Assembly: GCA_046348545.1 (NCBI GenBank)
Contig: JAXMEB010000003.1
Location: 372,001-436,000, forward strand
Reading direction: 5' to 3'
From: JAXMEB01 sp046348545
Lineage (GTDB): Bacteria; Pseudomonadota; Gammaproteobacteria; Berkiellales; Berkiellaceae
Length of the DNA: 64,000 nucleotides
Shown: piece after piece, positions 17,675 through 27,036 of the stretch
How positions within the stretch are numbered: the stretch's first letter is position 1
How the letters are laid out: each line of letters starts with the position of its first letter
Position numbers and translations under genes: made by a program
Notes under the pieces: generated by a model
Databases searched by the model: none
The model's input: the letters and a program-made list of their open reading frames with translations, nothing else
Told to the model about the DNA's origin: nothing

Positions 17675-19252
17675 ATGCAAGATGCGAAACTACTAGAAGA
17701 GCGGTATCAAAATTCAGTATTCAAAGTTTACACACACTCGAAAGAATATGATTATATGAACCCTTGGCAGTCTCCCACACAATCCGCCAGCAGTGGTTCA
17801 GGATATGTGGTTGAGTATGAAGGAAAAAAATGCCTACTCACTAATGCCCACGTGGTGGATGGGGCGTGCCTCTTAGAAGTGCGTTTAGCGGATGGCGCTG
17901 ATCGCTATACAGCTCGAGTCAAAACTGTAGATCATGATTGCGATATTGCGGTTATTGAAGTCGATAATCCCGCCTTTTGGCAGCACGTAGAAGCATTACC
18001 TTTAGGTGAGATGCCTAAAATGCGTCAAAATGTTCAGGTCTTTGGATTTCCTATTGGAGGCGAAGAGCTTTGTATCACAGATGGCGCTGTTTCGCGGATT
18101 GAAGTTTCTTCATATGTACATTCAGATGTACGTTTACTGCAAACGCAAGTGAGTGCGCCGATTAATCCAGGGAATAGCGGTGGACCTGCTATTTCAGACG
18201 GCAAAATCATTGGAATGGCTTTTCAAGGCAGTCGAGCGGGTGAAGGCCTAGGATACATTATCCCGCCGCCGATTATAGAACATTTCTTGAGGGATTATGT
18301 GTCACATGATCTCTATCGTGGTTTTCCAGACTTGGCATTTCAGTATCAGACTCTGGAAAGTGAACCTTTGAGACACTATTTAAAGATGGAGCCTGAGCAA
18401 ACTGGTATTCGGGTCAAGCAAGTGGATGCAACCTCTTCGGTTTATGGTATTTTAGAGCCAGGCGATGTTTTGCTAGCATTGGATGGTGTAGAAATCAAAA
18501 ATGATGCAACCGTCGAAATGGATTTTAGTAAGCGTATTCATTTTATGCATCTGGTGAATCAAAAGCAGATTGGGGATAAAATTAGCGCATCGCTCATTCG
18601 AAATGGAGCACCGATGACGGTCGATATCCCTCTTTCGTTTCGTGCTTATACGACCAAATATTCGCAACGTGAATTTGATAAAGCACCGACTTTTTATATT
18701 CATGGTGGCTTGGTCTTTATGCCAGTGACGGATAACTTCATCAGTCAATGTTGGGGCGGGGGCGGTCTTGGAAAATATTTGATGAAAGGTAAAAAAGAGC
18801 CTGGACAAGAAATTATTTTGATTAATAAAGTCTTGGCGACAGAGTCTACGCGAGAGTTATTGAGGCATCGTGGAGAGATCCTGACAGAAGTGAATGGAGT
18901 AAAAATTAACAATCTGCGCGATCTCATTGACGCACTAGAATTAAATCAAGGTGCTGATCATGTGCTTCAAACGAAGCGAAATAATATGATTGTGTTTTCA
19001 AATCCAACACCAAAAGCGCGTGAAGCAATTTTGAAAGAATTTGATATTCAAAAAGATAGGTCCAATGATCTCCGAGAGGAGCCGCGATATCCTATAGGAT
19101 GTCCTGAGCATGGTAAATCATTTTTGCCGAGATTTTCTGGTTTTAAATCAGTTTCTGCACCGGTTCTAAATTCGAGCTCTAATAGTGAACAGTTATCTAC
19201 CGCTACAGTACCATTAGCTCAAGACATGAAGCCGTCGCGACTGTTGATGTAG
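17675..19252 (+). CDS. Deg/HtrA-like serine protease without a signal peptide (Deg9-like layout)
   Basis: 525 residues. The trypsin-like domain (about residues 20-215) has a complete triad: H59 in LTNAHVVDG, D90 in DCDIAVIEV and S168 in NPGNSGGPA. A PDZ region follows (GIRVKQVDATSSVYGILEPGD, DGVEIKND), then a further helical/PDZ-like part (LTEVNGVKINNLRDLIDALE). The N-terminus has no signal peptide or membrane anchor, unlike periplasmic DegP/DegQ. The PIGG motif, FWQHVEALPLG and the domain order recall the Deg9-like family known from plants and some bacteria. It could act in the cytoplasm or be translocated; neither is shown. A palindromic element begins five bases after its stop. Confidence 0.85.
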   Translation: MQDAKLLEERYQNSVFKVYTHSKEYDYMNPWQSPTQSASSGSGYVVEYEGKKCLLTNAHVVDGACLLEVRLADGADRYTARVKTVDHDCDIAVIEVDNPAFWQHVEALPLGEMPKMRQNVQVFGFPIGGEELCITDGAVSRIEVSSYVHSDVRLLQTQVSAPINPGNSGGPAISDGKIIGMAFQGSRAGEGLGYIIPPPIIEHFLRDYVSHDLYRGFPDLAFQYQTLESEPLRHYLKMEPEQTGIRVKQVDATSSVYGILEPGDVLLALDGVEIKNDATVEMDFSKRIHFMHLVNQKQIGDKISASLIRNGAPMTVDIPLSFRAYTTKYSQREFDKAPTFYIHGGLVFMPVTDNFISQCWGGGGLGKYLMKGKKEPGQEIILINKVLATESTRELLRHRGEILTEVNGVKINNLRDLIDALELNQGADHVLQTKRNNMIVFSNPTPKAREAILKEFDIQKDRSNDLREEPRYPIGCPEHGKSFLPRFSGFKSVSAPVLNSSSNSEQLSTATVPLAQDMKPSRLLM

Positions 19253-19256
19253 TGGC

Positions 19257-19387
19257 TATACCCTTCACCGCTGAATTTTTAGGGGGTTGCTTGTCCGTCC
19301 GACGCGTCCGCTCGAAGTTCGAAGAACGTAGGGGGAAGCTCGTAAGAGCCTAGGCCGGTACCCGCAAAATCATCTGTTGTGAGTATA
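19257..19387 (+). repeat. Palindromic element copy A (type II)
   Basis: Starts TATACCCTTCACCGCTGAAT and ends CATCTGTTGTGAGTATA, with the type II core (GCTTGTCCGTCCGACGCG, then AAGCTCGTAAGAGC). It is slightly degenerate at both ends. It sits between the Deg-like gene and lnt. Confidence 0.8.
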
Positions 19388-19459
19388 TTTACAGCATCGA
19401 GAAAACAGGTAAAATTTTTGACCAGATCCCGACGAAAGTGGTTAATTTTTTGACCACTT

Positions 19460-20986
19460 TCACCGCCGTTGAATTTTCAACCAGATCTGATGAACCAAGC
19501 CAAAGATAAACCATAACCCAATGAAGTAGAACACGGGTCTAGGCCCATAGGTCATCCAAGGTGTTTCGCCAACCGTTGCTCTAACGGTGCCACGCAGAAC
19601 ACCTGGTTGGAAGCGTTCAATTTGTTCTGAAATATACCCTTCTGGGTTAATTAAAGCGGTCCAACCTGTGTTGGTTGCTCGGAGGAGAAATTTTCCAGTC
19701 TCAAGCGCACGAAATTGAGCAATCTGTAGATGCTGGTGAGGTCCAAGCGAGGTGCCAAACCAAGCATCATTACTGATCGTTAAAAGAATATCGGCATCCT
19801 TGGCTTGATTGCGAACCAATTCGGGGTAAGCAATTTCATAACAAATGGTCGGCGCAATTTTAAATTTCCCCATTTGGATGGGAGGTTGATTGATGGGTCC
19901 TGAAATGAAACTAGACATTGGCAGATTGAAAAATCCGATGAGGCCTCTTAACCATTTCTCAAGCGGAACATACTCGCCAAAAGGTACTAAGTGCTGCTTG
20001 CGATATTCACCTTGACTTAAACCTAGGGCAATAATCGCATTGTAGTATTGATTGTGATGGGTTGCTTCTTCAGGGAGTCCAGTAATGAGTCCTACGCCAT
20101 GGACTTGAGCTTCTCGATGTAAGAGTTCCAGAAAATCTTTAGCCAGGGCTTTGGGCCAAGGCACAGCGGTTTCAGGCCAGATGATTAAATTGACGTCATA
20201 ATGAGATTGCGTCAGCTGATAGTAAGTTTGCAGAATTTGATTCGCAAGACCGGCGTCCCATTTCATCGATTGCTCAATATTACCTTGGACTAAGGCGACA
20301 TCTAAGGGCGGATCAATCGCCAAAACCCAATTTTTGCCTTTTAGATAGACAGCGCTACCCCAGACCAGAATAATCAGGGAAAAAACAGGGATAGCTTGAA
20401 TCCATTTTCGATGTGGATTGCGAAAATAGGTAATAAGTTCGTACAGTAGGGCTGCCATGAGTGCCGTGGCAAAGGATACAGCCCAAATACTCCCTAAGGG
20501 TGCGAATTGGCTAAGATGCATATTAAACTGGCTATAACCAATGTAGGCCCAGGGAAAACCGGTGAATAAAGTGCCCCTAACCCATTCCATTCCCACCCAT
20601 AGACTTGGGAAAATCAATAAACTCCGACTCAATTTTAGTCTCGGGGAGAGCGCATTTAATATCAATGCGGTGAGGGCTGGGAAGAGTGATAGGATGAGTA
20701 CGAATAAAGCGGTGATGGTCACCGCAACCGCAGGAACCGTATTGCCATAGAGATAAATGCTCACAAAAATCCAAGAAGCACCCACACCAAATAGCCCTAG
20801 GCCAAAACAAAGGCCCAAGACAAATGAACGTTTTAGAGGTTGACCTTCTAGCCCATATAGGAAAATAGCGAGTGCCGCAAAGACGGGGACATGCCAATCA
20901 AAAGGAGCCATGCTAAGAGGGACTGCAACTCCAGCTAAGAGTTGCAGTGCAAAAGGAAAAATCCGTTTTAGAAAGGTATTAATCAT
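19460..20986 (-). CDS. lnt: Apolipoprotein N-acyltransferase
   Basis: Inner-membrane enzyme that adds the third acyl chain to lipoproteins before Lol sorting. 508 residues: about seven transmembrane helices in the first 215 residues, then a nitrilase (CN-hydrolase) domain with the Glu-Lys-Cys triad regions IWPETAVPW (about E269), HLVPFGEYVP preceded by K (near 330) and ICYEIAYPE (about C382), and a final helix. It belongs to the lnt-corC-ybeY-ybeZ-miaB block common in gammaproteobacteria, but here a DUF4143 gene is inserted directly upstream and overlaps it by four bases (20983-20986). Confidence 0.97.
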   Translation of the reverse strand: MINTFLKRIFPFALQLLAGVAVPLSMAPFDWHVPVFAALAIFLYGLEGQPLKRSFVLGLCFGLGLFGVGASWIFVSIYLYGNTVPAVAVTITALFVLILSLFPALTALILNALSPRLKLSRSLLIFPSLWVGMEWVRGTLFTGFPWAYIGYSQFNMHLSQFAPLGSIWAVSFATALMAALLYELITYFRNPHRKWIQAIPVFSLIILVWGSAVYLKGKNWVLAIDPPLDVALVQGNIEQSMKWDAGLANQILQTYYQLTQSHYDVNLIIWPETAVPWPKALAKDFLELLHREAQVHGVGLITGLPEEATHHNQYYNAIIALGLSQGEYRKQHLVPFGEYVPLEKWLRGLIGFFNLPMSSFISGPINQPPIQMGKFKIAPTICYEIAYPELVRNQAKDADILLTISNDAWFGTSLGPHQHLQIAQFRALETGKFLLRATNTGWTALINPEGYISEQIERFQPGVLRGTVRATVGETPWMTYGPRPVFYFIGLWFIFGLVHQIWLKIQRR

Positions 20987-22338
20987 GACACATTATTCTC
21001 AGCGGTTTGTAAAAATTTTAAAATTCGTTTTCTATTATCTAGAGTTGCGGCAATGGCATAGACTGGGTATGAATGGATATTGTCAAAAATCGAATAATTA
21101 TGGATAGAAAACCGAATCCCGTAGGGCGTATGTGGGTGAGATTGTAAAAACAACCGCATGCTTTGCAAGCTGCCGCCGTGGCCACTTTTGACCTCAACAG
21201 GGATCACGTTTTGGGCATGGGTTATTAGATAATCAATTTCAGCGTTACTGCCTCTTTTTTCACGATGCCAATAATATAGCTTTTGCTTATCAGTAGGATT
21301 AGCGTATGCTAAAAATTCTTGTCCAACAAAGCTTTCGGTTATGTTGCCCTGATTGAAGAGAGCGGTTGTGGGAGATACTATCCAATCTTTTGGCTGAATC
21401 CCCAATATGGCTTGATTTAAGCCAACATCGTGCATGATTAATTTAAATTTTCCTAAATCTGCTTGTGCACCAAGGGGGATACCTTGACCGTGACTTTGTA
21501 TAATTTGATGCACAATGCCCGCTTTTTCAAGTAAATGTAAAGAGGGTTCAAGTTCTCTTTTACGATAATCTGTTATCATGGAATATTTAAAATGCTGGCA
21601 AATAATTCCTGGTATTTGTTTGAATAATAATTCAACATATTTGATCTGATGTCTTTTAGCATACTTTGAAAAATCTTGCTCGTATGCATTTTTGATTGTG
21701 TTTAAAACGTCGGTGCAAAAATGTAAGTTCTCATGCATGATCCATTGATGAACAGCTTGAGGCATTCCTCCAATCGCTATATATTCTCCCAGTAATCGGA
21801 TAGCTTTTTTGTGAATTGCTTCATTAATTGGGTTCGAGGGCTGATGGTTTAGAATTTCAATAGCCAAATTCTGAAAACCTTTTGCATGCAGATATTCGAT
21901 AAATGACATGGGATATAAGTATAAAAAGCTAATCCTACCTACCGGTATGCCGACTTGTTCAATAGCAAAATCGACTAAAGACCCCGCTGCAATAACATGA
22001 AGATTTGGTATTTCTTCATAAAAATATCGTAGAGCGGTGATTGCTTTTGGGGCCTCTTGGATTTCATCTAAGAAGAGTAATGTTTTGCCTGGTTCAATTT
22101 TTTTATTAATCAGAATAGATAATTCTCTGATAATTCTAATTGGATCAAGATCGTGATCAAATAATTTTATAAGGTCGGGTGTTTTCTCAAAATTGATTTC
22201 GACAAAACTGTGAAATGTTTTTCCAAGTTGTCTCACAGCATGGGTTTTTCCAACCTGTCTTGCCCCTCGTAATAATACTGGGGTGCGCGTAGGGGAATTT
22301 CGCCATGCAAGTAAATCGATAAATATCAGTCTTTTCAT
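20983..22338 (-). CDS. AAA-type ATPase with DUF4143 C-terminal domain
   Basis: 451 residues. Walker A is GARQVGKTHAV (near residue 25) and Walker B is TLLFLDEIQEAP (near 87). A SAGSLVDFA-like sensor region (IAAGSLVDFAIEQ) and a C-terminal restriction-endonuclease-like DUF4143 part follow (NAEIDYLITHAQNVIPVEVKSG). These P-loop proteins are widespread, mobile and of poorly known function, and are often found singly in genomes. It is an insertion in the otherwise conserved lnt-corC block. No clear Shine-Dalgarno precedes the ATG. Upstream are two direct repeats that may be operators. Confidence 0.85.
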   Translation of the reverse strand: MKRLIFIDLLAWRNSPTRTPVLLRGARQVGKTHAVRQLGKTFHSFVEINFEKTPDLIKLFDHDLDPIRIIRELSILINKKIEPGKTLLFLDEIQEAPKAITALRYFYEEIPNLHVIAAGSLVDFAIEQVGIPVGRISFLYLYPMSFIEYLHAKGFQNLAIEILNHQPSNPINEAIHKKAIRLLGEYIAIGGMPQAVHQWIMHENLHFCTDVLNTIKNAYEQDFSKYAKRHQIKYVELLFKQIPGIICQHFKYSMITDYRKRELEPSLHLLEKAGIVHQIIQSHGQGIPLGAQADLGKFKLIMHDVGLNQAILGIQPKDWIVSPTTALFNQGNITESFVGQEFLAYANPTDKQKLYYWHREKRGSNAEIDYLITHAQNVIPVEVKSGHGGSLQSMRLFLQSHPHTPYGIRFSIHNYSIFDNIHSYPVYAIAATLDNRKRILKFLQTAENNVS

Positions 22339-22354
22339 GGGGTTGCTTTATGAT

Positions 22355-22441
22355 ATGGTTAAAAATCAACCCATTTATTCAAGGTATAGGTGATTTTGTC
22401 AAGGCATTTTATCAGAATTATGGCTGAAAATCAACCCATTT
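22355..22441 (-). promoter_or_regulatory. Promoter with two direct repeats upstream of the DUF4143 gene
   Basis: Two copies of ATGG(T/C)T(A/G)AAAATCAACCCATT lie at 22355-22376 and 22420-22441, 65 bases apart. Between them, read on the minus strand, a perfect -35 TTGACA (22397-22402) and a -10-like ATAAAT (22373-22378) are 18 bases apart. The proximal repeat overlaps the -10, which suggests a repressor or autoregulatory operator. The binding protein is unknown. Confidence 0.5.
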
Positions 22442-22558
22442 TCCATAATGTATGATTTATTTATGACTAGGTTGTGTAAAAAGCTGAACAGTCTAGATAT
22501 TTACAGGCGGTTCGCCACTTCATCCCAGCCTCTGCGCACACCACGTGTGCTCGGATGG

Positions 22559-22686
22559 TATACCCTTCACAGCTGAATTTTCGGGGTTGTTGCCATCGCC
22601 CATTTCGCAATCCTCATGTACTTTGTGTACACTCCGGTTGCTCAAGGGCTCGGCGCCTACCCGAAAAATCATCTGTTGTGGGTATA
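22559..22686 (+). repeat. Palindromic element copy B (type I variant)
   Basis: 128 bp from TATACCCTTCACAGCTGAAT to CATCTGTTGTGGGTATA. The core differs from other type I copies (CCCATTTCGCAATCCTCATG) and matches copy H. It is joined to copy C through a shared TATATA. Confidence 0.9.
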
Positions 22687-22812
22687 TACCCTTCACAGCC
22701 GAATTTTCGGGGTTGTTGCCTTCGCGATTCTCACCGCAGTCATGTACTTTGTGTACACTCCTGCGTCTCGAACGCTCGGCGCCTACCCGAAAAATCATGT
22801 GTTGTGGGTATA
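22685..22812 (+). repeat. Palindromic element copy C (type I)
   Basis: 128 bp, direct tandem with copy B sharing the junction GGGTATATACCC. The core is GCCTTCGCGATTCTC then TGTACTTTGTGTACACTCC. The two terminal inverted repeats could pair into one long hairpin. It ends 28 bases before the corC stop, so it may act as a transcription-terminating structure between corC and the upstream DUF4143 promoter. Confidence 0.92.
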
Positions 22813-22839
22813 TGTTAACTAAGTGGCGAAACTGCTGAT

Positions 22840-23694
22840 TTAGGGTATATTTGGTTTTATCACACTTAGAGATTGTATACGACGATTGTTGGCTTTTAGG
22901 ACTTTGAAAGTGAAACCATTGAGCTCAACGATTTCACCTCGTTTGGGTAAATGACCAAAGGCTTGTAGCACCAAGCCCCCTACGGTATCAAATTCATCAT
23001 CACTGAAATTAGTGCGAAAATATTCATTAAACTCATCTATGGGCGTGATGGCTTGTACAGAAAAACGATTATTGGAATGCTTTCGGATATAATTATCTTC
23101 GTCGATATCATGTTCATCTTCAATGTCACCCACAATTTGCTCAAGCACATCTTCAATGGTCACAAGACCTGCAATGCTGCCATATTCATCAACGACAATC
23201 GCGATATGATTCCTGCTTTTCCTGAATTCTTTTAATAAGATATCTAGCCGTTTACTTTCAGGTACAAATACAGCAGGCCTGATTAAATCTTTTAAATTAA
23301 ATTTACTGTCCCATTCTTCTTTAGCAACCGCAGTTTGAAAAGCAATCACATCTTTCGCTAACAAAATACCCAGCACTTCATTATGGCTTTCAGACATCAC
23401 CGGAAAACGAGAGTGAGCTGATTCGATGATCACCTTAACCAACTCATGAAAAGGTTTTTCTTTTTCCATGATCACCATTTGAGCTTTGGGGATCATAATG
23501 TCGCTCACTCGTGTTTCAGAAACATGAAGAACCCCTTCAATCATACTCAGGGCATCTGAATTGAGGAGTTCTCGTTGTTCTGCATCTCGTAGTAAGGAAA
23601 CCAGCTGTTCTCGATCTTTAGGTTCACCTAATAGCGCATAGCTAATACGCTCTAGCCACGAGCGCTTATTCTGCAGTTCATCATCACTGGCCAT
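22840..23694 (-). CDS. corC: CorC/YbeX-type CBS-domain protein (magnesium/cobalt efflux family)
   Basis: 284 residues from the ATG at 23694, eight bases after the ybeY stop; GGAG lies upstream. A TTG start at 23730 would overlap ybeY needlessly. It has two CBS domains (about residues 60-120 and 125-185: VSDIMIPKAQMVIM; RSRNHIAIVVDEYGSIAGLVTIED) and a CorC/HlyC C-terminal domain (FDTVGGLVLQAFGHLPKRGE). Associated with Mg/Co resistance in the established family. It is the last gene of the miaB-ybeZ-ybeY-corC run; lnt, its usual next neighbour, is displaced by the inserted DUF4143 gene. Confidence 0.93.
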   Translation of the reverse strand: MASDDELQNKRSWLERISYALLGEPKDREQLVSLLRDAEQRELLNSDALSMIEGVLHVSETRVSDIMIPKAQMVIMEKEKPFHELVKVIIESAHSRFPVMSESHNEVLGILLAKDVIAFQTAVAKEEWDSKFNLKDLIRPAVFVPESKRLDILLKEFRKSRNHIAIVVDEYGSIAGLVTIEDVLEQIVGDIEDEHDIDEDNYIRKHSNNRFSVQAITPIDEFNEYFRTNFSDDEFDTVGGLVLQAFGHLPKRGEIVELNGFTFKVLKANNRRIQSLSVIKPNIP

Positions 23695-23701
23695 AAAAGC
23701 T

Positions 23702-24154
23702 TTATACTCCGTAAGGATCAGGGTAACCAAGATTAGCTAAGATCTTAACTTCAATGCTTTCCATGATCTTTGCATCATCCTCTGCCTGATGATCATATCC
23801 CAAAAGATGCAAAATACCATGGACCAGCATATGCGCATAGTGTGCCATTGGATCTTTATCCTGCTCAGTCGCTTCGATTTCAATGACGGGTACACAAATT
23901 ACAATATCTCCCAGGTACGCATCTCTTAATTCAGGCGGCATTGAATTTGGAAAGGAAAGGACATTTGTGTGTTTATTTTTGCCACGAAATTGATTATTCA
24001 GCTGTCTCATTTCTTCACTATCGACGAAACGAATAGAGAGAGCTGCATCCTGGTGTTCAGGATCTAATACCGCCTCGACCCAAGTGATAAGCTCAGCTTC
24101 AGAAGGTCGCACGGACAAGTCGGCTCCAATTTGAACGGTTAAATCGATACTCAC
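23702..24154 (-). CDS. ybeY: Endoribonuclease YbeY (rRNA maturation)
   Basis: 150-residue metal-dependent RNase involved in 16S rRNA 3' processing and ribosome quality control. The zinc-binding signature HGILHLLGYDH is intact (three histidines, near residue 112), and RQLNNQFRGKNKHTNVLSFP is the conserved core. The start overlaps the end of ybeZ by four bases (24151-24154), indicating translational coupling. Confidence 0.97.
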   Translation of the reverse strand: MSIDLTVQIGADLSVRPSEAELITWVEAVLDPEHQDAALSIRFVDSEEMRQLNNQFRGKNKHTNVLSFPNSMPPELRDAYLGDIVICVPVIEIEATEQDKDPMAHYAHMLVHGILHLLGYDHQAEDDAKIMESIEVKILANLGYPDPYGV

Positions 24155-25179
24155 TTGTCCCCCCTGCGAGGGTTATGTTTTGCATCAAATCGATCGTATG
24201 CTTCAATAATACCTTGCACGAGCGGATGCCTCACGACATCAGAGGGTTTGAAGTAGGTGAAACTTAAGCCTTTCACTCCTTTTAAAATGTGAATGGCTTG
24301 TACTAATCCAGAAGTTTGATGTTTGGGCAAGTCAATTTGCGTGATATCACCTGTTACGACAACCGTTGAGTTAAATCCAATGCGTGTTAAAAACATTTTC
24401 ATTTGCTCGGGTGTCGTGTTTTGACTTTCATCTAAAATAATAAAAGCATCATTTAAAGTTCGACCACGCATGTAGGCTAGGGGCGCAACTTCGACAATTT
24501 GGCGCTCTAATAATTTATTGAGTCTTTCAAAGCCAATCATTTCATAAAGCGCATCGTAAAGGGGACGTAAATAGGGATTGATTTTTTCAGAAATATCTCC
24601 TGGTAAAAATCCTAATTTCTCACCAGCCTCAACAGCCGGTCGAACCAGTAAGACCCTGGCGACTTGTTCGGCTTCCAGTGCCTGAACAGCGCATGCAACC
24701 GCTAAATAAGTTTTACCAGTACCCGCAGGGCCAATGCCAAAACTAATACTGTGGCTTTGAATATTTCTCACATAGTCAGTTTGTGTTTCACCACGGGCTT
24801 TTACAACTGCACGTCTAGTACGGATAGCAATTTCATTGGGTAGAACAATTTCAGGAATTGATTTGGCGTCAAATTTCTTTTCAGCTTGCTGTAAGTATAA
24901 ATGGACCTTGGCAGGTGTGAGCTCTTCTTTACTTTTGGTTTCTGCATATAATTGTGTAAGCAATGTTTGAGCTGCTTTTACTTTTTCCTCAGCACCAATG
25001 AGCTGGAAATGTGATCCACGATTATTGATTTCAATATGCATGCGCCTTTCAATTTGGCGTAGATGCTCGTCAAATCTTCCGCACAAACTCATGAGTCGAC
25101 GATTGTCGGATGGAGTGAGTGTAAATTCAGCAGTCTCAATTTTGTCTTTCAAATCAGCGCTTACGACTTCTTCCAACAT
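24151..25179 (-). CDS. ybeZ: PhoH-like ATPase YbeZ
   Basis: 342-residue cytoplasmic PhoH-family ATPase that works with YbeY. Walker A GPAGTGKTYLAVACAV lies near residue 152; the Walker B/DEAD-like segment is FIILDESQNTTPEQMKMFLTR and the sensor is VVVTGDITQIDL. An N-terminal KH-like region precedes the ATPase. It starts 13 bases after the miaB stop and overlaps ybeY by four bases. Confidence 0.96.
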   Translation of the reverse strand: MLEEVVSADLKDKIETAEFTLTPSDNRRLMSLCGRFDEHLRQIERRMHIEINNRGSHFQLIGAEEKVKAAQTLLTQLYAETKSKEELTPAKVHLYLQQAEKKFDAKSIPEIVLPNEIAIRTRRAVVKARGETQTDYVRNIQSHSISFGIGPAGTGKTYLAVACAVQALEAEQVARVLLVRPAVEAGEKLGFLPGDISEKINPYLRPLYDALYEMIGFERLNKLLERQIVEVAPLAYMRGRTLNDAFIILDESQNTTPEQMKMFLTRIGFNSTVVVTGDITQIDLPKHQTSGLVQAIHILKGVKGLSFTYFKPSDVVRHPLVQGIIEAYDRFDAKHNPRRGDK

Positions 25180-25192
25180 AGAATTCTCACAC

Positions 25193-26530
25193 CTAAAGCA
25201 TAAACGGTAAGTATTGTCCTCGCAAGGAGTTTGTTAGGACGTCCGTAATTTGTATCTTCACGAATTGACCAATCAACTTAGGATGTCCTCCTGAGAAATT
25301 AACCACACGGTTGTTTTCTGTTCGGCCTGATAATTCGAGTATATTCTTCTTTGAAACACCAGTTACTAGAATGGTTTGGTCTGTTCCAACCATACTTTCG
25401 CTGATTTGTCTCGCCTGTTGTGTTAAGCGGCTCTGCAAACGTTGTAGACGATTTTTCTTTTCTTCCAAGGAAACCGGATCGGGCATCAAACTAGCAGGTG
25501 TTCCGGGTCTGGGACTGTAAATAAAGCTGAAGGACTGATCATAACCAATATCTTGGACTAATTGCAGGGTTTCCATAAAATCTGCTTCAGTTTCACCAGG
25601 AAAGCCTACAATCAGATCGGTGCTGATCGAAATAGTGGGGCGTACTGCACGCAACTTTGCAATCTTTGCTTTATATTCTGCGATGGTATGACCTCTTTTC
25701 ATGAGTTTTAAGATGCGATCGCTACCCGCTTGAACGGGTAAGTGTAAATGATTGGCGAGTTGAGGGACATCTCGATACGCCTCAATCAACGAATCTGAAA
25801 ATTCAACAGGATGTGAGGTCGTAAAACGGATTCTCTCAATGCCAGGGATATGGGCCATATATCGAATTAACAATCCTAAATCCGCTATATCGCCTTGGTG
25901 TCTTGGACCTCGATAAGCATTTACATTTTGCCCCAGCAATGTAATCTCACGGGCACCTTGTTCTGCAAGATGAGCGATTTCGCCAATCACATCATCAAAT
26001 GGTCGGTTGACTTCTTCACCGCGTGTATAAGGGACGCAGCAAAAAGCACAATACTTGCTGCAACCTTCTTGTATAGAAACCAGTGCGGTCGGACCTTCCG
26101 CTTTCGGATCGGGTAAGCGATCAAATTTTTCAATTTCAGGAAATGAGATATCCATCACGGGTTTACGAGATTCTTTAACCTCTTTGATCATATCGGGTAA
26201 ACGATGAAGGGTTTGTGGCCCAAATACAATGTCAACAAAGGGCGCACGTCGCCTAATGTGGCTGCCTTCTTGACTAGCCACACATCCACCAACCCCGATG
26301 ATGATGTTTGGATTCGCTTCTTTTAAAGGACGCCACTCGCCGAGCATCGAGAATATTTTTTCTTGTGCCTTTTCTCGTATCGAACAAGTATTCATGAGGA
26401 GAACATCTGCCGTTTCGGGGGAAGCAGCCGGCTTTAAACAATGGGTTTCTTCTAATAACTCGTACATACGCTTGGAGTCGTATTCGTTCATCTGACAACC
26501 CCAAGTTTCAATGTAAACCTGTCTTAACAT
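25193..26530 (-). CDS. miaB: tRNA-2-methylthio-N6-isopentenyladenosine synthase MiaB
   Basis: 445-residue radical-SAM methylthiotransferase that modifies A37 of tRNAs reading UNN codons. The N-terminal UPF0004 domain begins YIETWGCQMNEYDS and carries the three cysteines of the auxiliary cluster (WGCQM, MNTCSIRE, GVGGCVASQ). The radical-SAM motif is CSKYCAFCCVPYTRG. A C-terminal TRAM-like domain ends the protein. It is the first gene of the ybeZ/ybeY/corC operon. Confidence 0.98.
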   Translation of the reverse strand: MLRQVYIETWGCQMNEYDSKRMYELLEETHCLKPAASPETADVLLMNTCSIREKAQEKIFSMLGEWRPLKEANPNIIIGVGGCVASQEGSHIRRRAPFVDIVFGPQTLHRLPDMIKEVKESRKPVMDISFPEIEKFDRLPDPKAEGPTALVSIQEGCSKYCAFCCVPYTRGEEVNRPFDDVIGEIAHLAEQGAREITLLGQNVNAYRGPRHQGDIADLGLLIRYMAHIPGIERIRFTTSHPVEFSDSLIEAYRDVPQLANHLHLPVQAGSDRILKLMKRGHTIAEYKAKIAKLRAVRPTISISTDLIVGFPGETEADFMETLQLVQDIGYDQSFSFIYSPRPGTPASLMPDPVSLEEKKNRLQRLQSRLTQQARQISESMVGTDQTILVTGVSKKNILELSGRTENNRVVNFSGGHPKLIGQFVKIQITDVLTNSLRGQYLPFML

Positions 26531-26726
26531 AAACTTTACTACTAACTTAAATTCTAAAAATAAAACCTATTTTAACACGACTTCAGAAGGGCTTTAACAG
26601 AGTGTTACTGAAGCGTCATGTGCTTAAAATCTATAGCCATATAGAAATTTTCTATTCGAGTGAACCGCATTCGAGTGACAGCCATCTCTAGCTAGTCGAA
26701 TTACTCTTCTGAGTAGAGCCTGTCGG

Positions 26727-26766
26727 CAAAATCATTTGTTTGGCGTGTATACCCTTCACAGCTGAA
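26727..26766 (+). repeat. Fused remnants of two palindromic elements
   Basis: The right end of one element (GGCAAAATCATTTGTTTGGC, then GTGTATA) runs directly into the left end of another (TATACCCTTCACAGCTGAA), after which similarity stops. It is what remains if a head-to-tail pair like copies B/C lost both outer parts. Confidence 0.65.
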
Positions 26767-27036
26767 ATCGTATTAAATTTATAAACTTTACGGACTTATT
26801 GGGTCGAAAGGTTCGACTGGAAGCTGTGTCTGCAGGTACTCTCAGGGCAAGAGCGAGATCGGTGTTTAAAGATATCGATGACCCTACGTCCCCAACATAT
26901 GAAATAGACAAGAGTCCTTGTATCCTTACCCAATATCAGAGCTGTTTAGAAAGAACAAATACCGAGTCTGAGGAGCCTCCCCTCAAGATGCGCAAGATAC
27001 AAGGTCCTTGATCTTTTATGCTGAGTCGCATTTTTG

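Larger units (their letters stand above)
22339..22839. other. Gene-free interval between DUF4143 gene and corC
   Basis: 501 bases holding the DUF4143 promoter/repeat region (22355-22441), about 115 bases in which I see nothing definite, and the tandem palindromic elements B and C. Short frames seen here on both strands lie within the elements and are not credible genes. Confidence 0.7.

Noticed and set aside
22520..22838. Several overlapping frames of 68-97 codons on both strands
   Set aside because: They lie within the tandem palindromic elements; similar frames recur in the other copies because the element is open in several frames, not because it encodes a protein.
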